18,387 nucleotides of DNA, taken from an uncultured Megasphaera sp. (lineage in GTDB: Bacteria > Bacillota > Negativicutes > Veillonellales > Megasphaeraceae). Both the position numbers and the translations under genes were made by a program. How positions within the stretch are numbered: position 1 is the stretch's first letter; every line of letters begins with the position of its first letter. Of this stretch, positions 13,900-18,387 are shown in pieces. Below the pieces are notes generated by a model. That model saw only the letters and a list, made by a program, of their open reading frames with translations, was not told the DNA's origin and did not search any database. The stretch spans positions 1 to 18,387 of the forward strand of contig NZ_CATWFF010000022.1 in NCBI RefSeq assembly GCF_958350005.1, read 5' to 3'.

Positions 13900-15438
13900 A
13901 TGGCAGAGTACATTATGCTGCAGGGAACGAGTTCTCACGTTGGCAAGAGCATACTGGCAACGGCGCTGTGCCGGATATTTTTTCAGGAAGGAAAGCGCGT
14001 TGTGCCCTTTAAGGCACAGAATATGGCCCTCAATTCCTTTGTTACTGCTGACGGACGGGAAATGGGGCGGGCCCAGGTTGCCCAGGCGGAAGCGGCAGGA
14101 CTGCTTCCTTCGGTGGAAATGAATCCGGTACTGCTGAAGCCGACAGGCAACAGCTGCTCTCAGGTCATTATTGACGGCTATCCTGTTGGCAATATGTCGG
14201 CAAAAGAATATCATCAGGGCTATTCCCTGAAAGCCTTTGATGCCGTAACGGCAGCGCTGCAGCGGTTGCAGATGGCCTATGATACCATTGTCATTGAAGG
14301 TGCCGGCAGCCCGGCTGAAGTCAATTTAAAAGATCACGATATTGTCAATATGCGGGTTGCCAAATATCTGGGCGCACCGGTTCTGCTCGTAGCCGATATT
14401 GACCGCGGCGGTTCACTGGCCGCCCTGGTGGGAACGCTGGAGCTGCTCGATGAAGAAGAACGAAATCTGGTTAAAGGACTGATTATCAATAAGTTTCGCG
14501 GCGATATTTCCTTATTTGAGCCGGCTGTGTCCTTTCTGGAACAAAAGACAGGAAAGCCTGTCCTCGGCGTAATTCCGTTCATTGAAGACCTGGGAATTGA
14601 TGACGAAGACTCCGTATCGCTCGAAGAAAAACAACACAGCCTGAAAACGGGGGAACTGCATATAGCCGTTATTCAGCTGCCCAAACTGTCGAATTTTACG
14701 GATTTTGACAGCCTGGCAGCAGAAACAGACGTTTCCCTGTATTACGTACCCCATCCCGACTCTCTGGGCCAGCCTGATGTCATTATCCTGCCAGGCAGCA
14801 AGAATACGGCTGCCGATATGGCCTGGCTCCGCGAAACGGGCCTGGCAGACGCTATCTGCCGTCAGTTGGAAAAGTCTGTACCGGTCATTGGGATCTGCGG
14901 CGGCTATCAGATGCTGGGGCAGTGGATTCATGACCCACTCCATACGGAGTCATCCGTCACTTCTACGCCGGGCCTGGGGCTGCTGCCTGTCGAAACGACT
15001 TTTGCCGAAGCAAAATCCCTGTCTCAGGTGCAGGGCGTCTGCCAGAATCTGCCTTTTGTCGGAACGACTCTTTCAGCCCCTGTGCTGAAGGGCTACGAAA
15101 TTCACATGGGCCAGACGACAGATGTGGAATCAGGCCTGTGCCATCCTGTCGTAGTGACCGAGAGAAAGGGACAGCCCTGCCATGTCGTTCACAGTACGGC
15201 CCGGAAGGATGGCCTGGTGTGGGGAACGTACATGCACGGTATTTTCGATAATGACGGATTTCGTCAGGATCTGCTGAACAGCCTGCGCCGCCGCAAAGGG
15301 CTGCCGCCGCTGCTGCAGCGGAATCATGTGCAGACAGAAAAGGAGCGCCATTATGATCAGCTGGCTCAGGTCGTCCGCAACCATTTGGACATGACGGCGC
15401 TGCGGCGTATAATGGCAGGGAGTGCAGATCATGATTAG
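13900..15438 (+). CDS. cbiP: Cobyric acid synthase (glutamine-hydrolysing)
   Basis: A 512-residue CbiP/CobQ, the usual family length. It amidates four carboxyl side chains of adenosylcobyrinic acid a,c-diamide using glutamine and ATP, giving adenosylcobyric acid. The N-terminal dethiobiotin-synthetase-like domain begins MLQGTSSHVGKS (P-loop about 9-17) followed by the family hallmark PFKAQNMALNSFVT. The C-terminal class I glutamine amidotransferase domain has nucleophile C333 in GICGGYQMLG and H446 in YMHGIFDND. The ATG at 13900 is chosen over an upstream frame start at 13816 because AAAGGAG (13883-13889) precedes it and the protein then starts where homologs do. It opens a cobalamin-arm cluster and may be co-transcribed with the small protein gene upstream, as I see no terminator between them. 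Confidence 0.95.
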   Translation: MAEYIMLQGTSSHVGKSILATALCRIFFQEGKRVVPFKAQNMALNSFVTADGREMGRAQVAQAEAAGLLPSVEMNPVLLKPTGNSCSQVIIDGYPVGNMSAKEYHQGYSLKAFDAVTAALQRLQMAYDTIVIEGAGSPAEVNLKDHDIVNMRVAKYLGAPVLLVADIDRGGSLAALVGTLELLDEEERNLVKGLIINKFRGDISLFEPAVSFLEQKTGKPVLGVIPFIEDLGIDDEDSVSLEEKQHSLKTGELHIAVIQLPKLSNFTDFDSLAAETDVSLYYVPHPDSLGQPDVIILPGSKNTAADMAWLRETGLADAICRQLEKSVPVIGICGGYQMLGQWIHDPLHTESSVTSTPGLGLLPVETTFAEAKSLSQVQGVCQNLPFVGTTLSAPVLKGYEIHMGQTTDVESGLCHPVVVTERKGQPCHVVHSTARKDGLVWGTYMHGIFDNDGFRQDLLNSLRRRKGLPPLLQRNHVQTEKERHYDQLAQVVRNHLDMTALRRIMAGSADHD

Positions 15439-16369
15439 CTTACTGGCGTTTTTGCTGGATGTCCTGTGGGGCGATCCGCGCACAAGGCTTCATCCCGTAG
15501 CTTTGATGGGAAAACTGATTTCTCTCCTGGAACGGTGGCTCTATGCTTCCAAAGCCGGAAAGACTGTACAGTTTCTCAGCGGTGCCGTACTGTCCCTGTT
15601 AGTTCTCTGGATCGTCTATGATGTGACGGTCCTGTTCCTGACAGGCTTGTCGTATCTGCACATGCCCTATGTATCCTATGGCCTGCAGGCTGTTGTTCTT
15701 TCCTTTATGATTTGTCCGAAAAGCCTGGCCCAGGCAGGGCAGGAGATTTATCATCTGCTCCTCCATCATCACCTGGCTGCAGCCAGGGAAAAAGTAGGCT
15801 GGATTGTGGGCCGTGACACGCAGAAGCTAGATGAAAGCGAAATCGTTCGGGCCACTGTGGAAACGGTGGCGGAAAATACGACAGACGGCATTGTGTCGCC
15901 GCTCTTCTTTTTTGCCCTTGCCGGCCTGCCCGGAGCAGTGGTGTATCGGGCGGCCAATACGCTGGACTCCATGATTGGCTATAAAAATGACCGCTACCTG
16001 TATTTTGGCCGCTTCGCCGCCAGACTGGATGATGTACTGAATTATATTCCTGCGCGCATTGGGGCTCTGTTCTTTTTGCTGGCAGCGGCCATCCTGCAGG
16101 ATGATGTGCGGCAGGCCTGGCGTATATTGCGCCGTGATGCGGCCAAACATCCCAGCCCCAATGGCGGGTACAGCGAAGCAGCCGTTGCCGGTGCGCTGCG
16201 AATCCGCCTGGGCGGATACAATTCCTATTTTGGCCGGACTTCTTTCCGGGCCTATATGGGAGATCCCCAGCAGGAACTGGTGCCCCGGCATATTCGCCAG
16301 GCTATTTCGCTCATGTATGTCGTCACGATTCTGGCTGTTTTAGCAGCGGCCTTGTGCCGATGGCAGTAA
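15431..16369 (+). CDS. cbiB: Adenosylcobinamide-phosphate synthase
   Basis: A 312-residue integral membrane protein of the CbiB family, which attaches the aminopropanol (phosphate) arm to adenosylcobyric acid. Family motifs are clear: LLDVLWGDPRTRLHPVALMG at the N-terminus, VETVAENTTDGIVSPLFF in the middle, AANTLDSMIGYKNDRYLYFG and RLDDVLNYIPARI, then SPNGGYSEAAVAGAL. The start is the ATG at 15431, 8 nt after AGGGAG (15417-15422), overlapping the cbiP stop by 8 nt; a GTG at 15422 in the same frame is less suitable. It uses the phosphoaminopropanol made by the two genes that follow. Confidence 0.95.
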   Translation: MISLLAFLLDVLWGDPRTRLHPVALMGKLISLLERWLYASKAGKTVQFLSGAVLSLLVLWIVYDVTVLFLTGLSYLHMPYVSYGLQAVVLSFMICPKSLAQAGQEIYHLLLHHHLAAAREKVGWIVGRDTQKLDESEIVRATVETVAENTTDGIVSPLFFFALAGLPGAVVYRAANTLDSMIGYKNDRYLYFGRFAARLDDVLNYIPARIGALFFLLAAAILQDDVRQAWRILRRDAAKHPSPNGGYSEAAVAGALRIRLGGYNSYFGRTSFRAYMGDPQQELVPRHIRQAISLMYVVTILAVLAAALCRWQ

Positions 16370-16379
16370 GGAGCCGGTT

Positions 16380-17240
16380 ATGGAACTTATCGTTCGCGTT
16401 CCCGGATCGTGCGGCGAACTGGCGCAGGGATATACAAAGGGACAGCCTTATCTCGTAACCTGTCCGATTAACTGGTATACAGAAGTTCGCGTTACCGACA
16501 GGGAGCAGCCGTCGGGATATATGGGAACAAAGAGCATGGCTGCCCTGGACCGTACCTTGGCGTATTTCGGTAATCCCCCTTTTCCCTATGCTCTTTCTGT
16601 CTCTTCACCGCTGCCGCCGGAGAAGGGAATGGCCTCGAGCAGTGCCGATATTGGAGCCGTAGCAGTTGCTGCTGCTGCCGCCCTGGGCAAGGTGCTGACG
16701 GAAGAGGAAGTTGCCCGTATTGCTTCGTCCATAGAGGCGACAGACGGCGTATTTTGCCGCGGCGTTGTGGCTCTGAACTATGGGACAGGGCAGATACTGC
16801 GGCGGTATGGGTCACTGCCATCCCTTAAGATTGCCGTATTCGATACGGGGGGACAGATTAATACAGCCCAGTTTCACCGCCAGTATGATGGAGCCGCAAA
16901 ACGGGCAGCAGCGGAGAGCAGTGCCCCCTTGTCCATGTTGGTGCCGCCTTATACAGCAGAACGTATTGGCGCGGCTGCGACCTGCAGTTCCCGCCTTCAT
17001 CAGCAGGTGCTGCCCAAGGAGGGTCTGGAAACGATACTTGCCGTGCTGCCGCAGCTGGGAAGTGTCGGCATTAATGTAGCCCACAGCGGCACCGTTGCAG
17101 GGCTGCTGTTTCCGCCAGATTGTACGGAAGACTATCTGGATATGCAGGCGGCGCCGTTCGTAAGTTCCCTGGTTTCGTGGTCCTATATGGGAGCGGCAAC
17201 GCTGTGCAGCGGCGGATGGACCATACAGAGGAGGAGGTAA
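16380..17240 (+). CDS. pduX: GHMP kinase, probable L-threonine kinase (PduX type)
   Basis: A 286-residue GHMP-superfamily kinase. The N-terminal VPGSCGELAQGY and the ATP-binding PLPPEKGMASSSADIG motif (about 77-92) match PduX-type threonine kinases, which make L-threonine-O-3-phosphate, the substrate of CobD. AAGGAG overlaps the cbiB stop and lies 6 nt before the ATG. Its position between cbiB and cobD strongly supports the assignment to the cobalamin aminopropanol arm. Another small-molecule GHMP kinase is possible by sequence alone but unlikely in this context. Confidence 0.88.
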   Translation: MELIVRVPGSCGELAQGYTKGQPYLVTCPINWYTEVRVTDREQPSGYMGTKSMAALDRTLAYFGNPPFPYALSVSSPLPPEKGMASSSADIGAVAVAAAAALGKVLTEEEVARIASSIEATDGVFCRGVVALNYGTGQILRRYGSLPSLKIAVFDTGGQINTAQFHRQYDGAAKRAAAESSAPLSMLVPPYTAERIGAAATCSSRLHQQVLPKEGLETILAVLPQLGSVGINVAHSGTVAGLLFPPDCTEDYLDMQAAPFVSSLVSWSYMGAATLCSGGWTIQRRR

Positions 17241-17244
17241 GCCC

Positions 17245-18321
17245 ATGAAATCCCGGCAATTCGAGCATGGCGGCAATGTATATGACACGCCGCCGACACA
17301 TACGGCATGGATTGATTTCAGTGCCAATATCAATCCCCTGGGCCTGTCTGCACAGGCCGAGCAGGCCATTCGGCAGCATATTCCGGAGCTGATTCATTAT
17401 CCGGACCCGCAGGGGAGAAAGATAAAAGAAGCCCTGTCTTCGTATTATGGTGTACCTGGTGAACAGCTTGTGCTGGGAAATGGAGCAGCTGAATTATTTT
17501 ATCTCTATATGCATCAGGCCCGGCCCCGGCAGGTCGTCATTCCAGTACCGTCCTTTTCAGAATACGAGCGGTCAGCTGCAGCCGTTCAGGCCCATATTAC
17601 GCCTGTATATTTACAGGAAGACCAGCAGTTTGCCCTTCCCTGGAAGCAGCTGCTGGCGTACTGCGGAAAGGCGGACTGCATCATACTGGGCAATCCCAAT
17701 AATCCTACGGGAACGACTGTCTCTGTCGATGCCGTTCAGGAGCTTGCAGAGGCGGCACAAGGCCGGGGAACGGACATCCTCATTGACGAATCGTTTCTGG
17801 ATTTTCTGCCTCATGAGCATCTCTATTCAGCACGAACCCTGATTCAGCAGTATGACTGTATCATGAGTATTCGTTCGCTGACGAAGTTTTATGCCCTGCC
17901 AGGCCTGCGCCTGGGATTTGCCGCTGTATCTCCTCAAAAAGCAGCTGCTCTGGAAGCGCATAAAGATGTGTGGAATGTCAATTTACTGGCTCAGTATGCC
18001 GGTATAGCTGCCCTGGCTGACAAGGCCTACCAGGAGCGGACGCGTCAGTATGTAGAAACTGAAAAAACATACCTCTATGAGTCGCTGCGGCGAATTCCCG
18101 GAATTCACGTCTATGCGCCGTCTGTTAATTTTATCTTATTCCGGATTCTCCGCAGCGGCTGGACGGCTCAAAAACTGGCGGCAGCCCTGCGGAATGAGGG
18201 AATCCTGATTCGTAATTGTGACAACTACATGGGATTGGATGAATCGTATGTGCGAATTGCTGTAAAGCGCAGGGAAGACAACGAAGTGCTGATACAGAAG
18301 ATGAAGGCACTGCTTGTATAG
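17245..18321 (+). CDS. cobD: Threonine-phosphate decarboxylase
   Basis: A 358-residue fold-type I PLP enzyme related to histidinol-phosphate aminotransferase. CobD decarboxylates L-threonine-O-3-phosphate to (R)-1-amino-2-propanol phosphate, the arm added by CbiB. Seen motifs are the N-terminal HGG and FSANINPLG, the NPNNPTG cofactor loop (150-156), D181 in LIDESF and the Schiff-base lysine K214 in SLTKFYALPGLRLG. GAGGAGG (17231-17237) runs into the pduX stop and lies 7 nt before the ATG. The HGG/NINPLG start and the pduX/cbiB neighbours separate it from HisC. Confidence 0.92.
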   Translation: MKSRQFEHGGNVYDTPPTHTAWIDFSANINPLGLSAQAEQAIRQHIPELIHYPDPQGRKIKEALSSYYGVPGEQLVLGNGAAELFYLYMHQARPRQVVIPVPSFSEYERSAAAVQAHITPVYLQEDQQFALPWKQLLAYCGKADCIILGNPNNPTGTTVSVDAVQELAEAAQGRGTDILIDESFLDFLPHEHLYSARTLIQQYDCIMSIRSLTKFYALPGLRLGFAAVSPQKAAALEAHKDVWNVNLLAQYAGIAALADKAYQERTRQYVETEKTYLYESLRRIPGIHVYAPSVNFILFRILRSGWTAQKLAAALRNEGILIRNCDNYMGLDESYVRIAVKRREDNEVLIQKMKALLV

Positions 18322-18366
18322 AAACCGATGCAGAAAGGGACAGGACCTGTTCTGCATCGGTTTTTT
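18322..18366 (+). terminator. Terminator of the cobalamin cluster
   Basis: AAACCGATGCAGAA (18322-18335) pairs with TTCTGCATCGGTTT (18350-18363) in a perfect 14-bp stem. The 3' arm runs into a T tract ending at 18366. It starts one base after the cobD stop codon. Confidence 0.93.
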
Positions 18367-18387
18367 ATGGCATGTTCATATTTTCAC

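Overview
This window looks like the chromosome of an anaerobic Firmicute. A Negativicutes member close to Megasphaera or Veillonellaceae is my best guess, but that is inference. The supporting signs are an S-box (SAM-I) riboswitch with a classic attenuator, oxygen-sensitive glycyl radical chemistry, strong GAGGAGG ribosome sites, cobalamin-arm genes, and Rpn-type PD-(D/E)XK transposase-like genes. Every convincing gene is on the + strand. I found no tRNA, rRNA, CRISPR array, insertion sequence with intact ends, or protein regulator.

Layout. (1) 1-1960: a promoter, an intact Rpn-family nuclease/transposase-like gene, then a second gene of a related family that has lost its 5' end at the junction, closed by a terminator. 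(2) 1961-2670: a 750-bp non-coding stretch with a perfect palindrome, a strong sigma-70-type promoter, a possible 13-codon Cys-Cys leader peptide, a complete S-box riboswitch with terminator and antiterminator, and a second, unassigned pair of competing hairpins ending in a U tract just before the first gene. (3) 2671-12930: an eight-gene operon encoding a taurine-type class III aminotransferase, a glycyl radical enzyme, its activase, a YtcJ-type amidohydrolase, and a sulfonate-family ABC importer (permease, ATPase and two paralogous binding lipoproteins). It ends at a terminator at 13011-13072. (4) 13201-13791: a small secreted or membrane protein of unknown function. (5) 13900-18321: a cobalamin block (cbiP, cbiB, pduX-type threonine kinase, cobD) with overlapping or closely spaced genes and a strong terminator.

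How it fits together. The glycyl radical enzyme has the Cys/Glu/Gly catalytic set. It also matches, with a constant 3-residue offset, the substrate-pocket residues I recall for isethionate sulfite-lyase (IslA/IseG). With the Toa-like aminotransferase and a sulfonate importer this gives taurine -> sulfoacetaldehyde -> isethionate -> acetaldehyde + sulfite. The S-box implies the operon is switched on when SAM is low, so the likely purpose is scavenging sulfur for Cys/Met/SAM rather than respiration. The sulfoacetaldehyde reductase needed between the two enzymes is absent. A metal-dependent amidohydrolase lies between the activase and the importer and may release taurine from an N-acyl conjugate (inference). 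The second leader element and the Cys-rich mini-ORF suggest the operon has more regulatory inputs than SAM alone.
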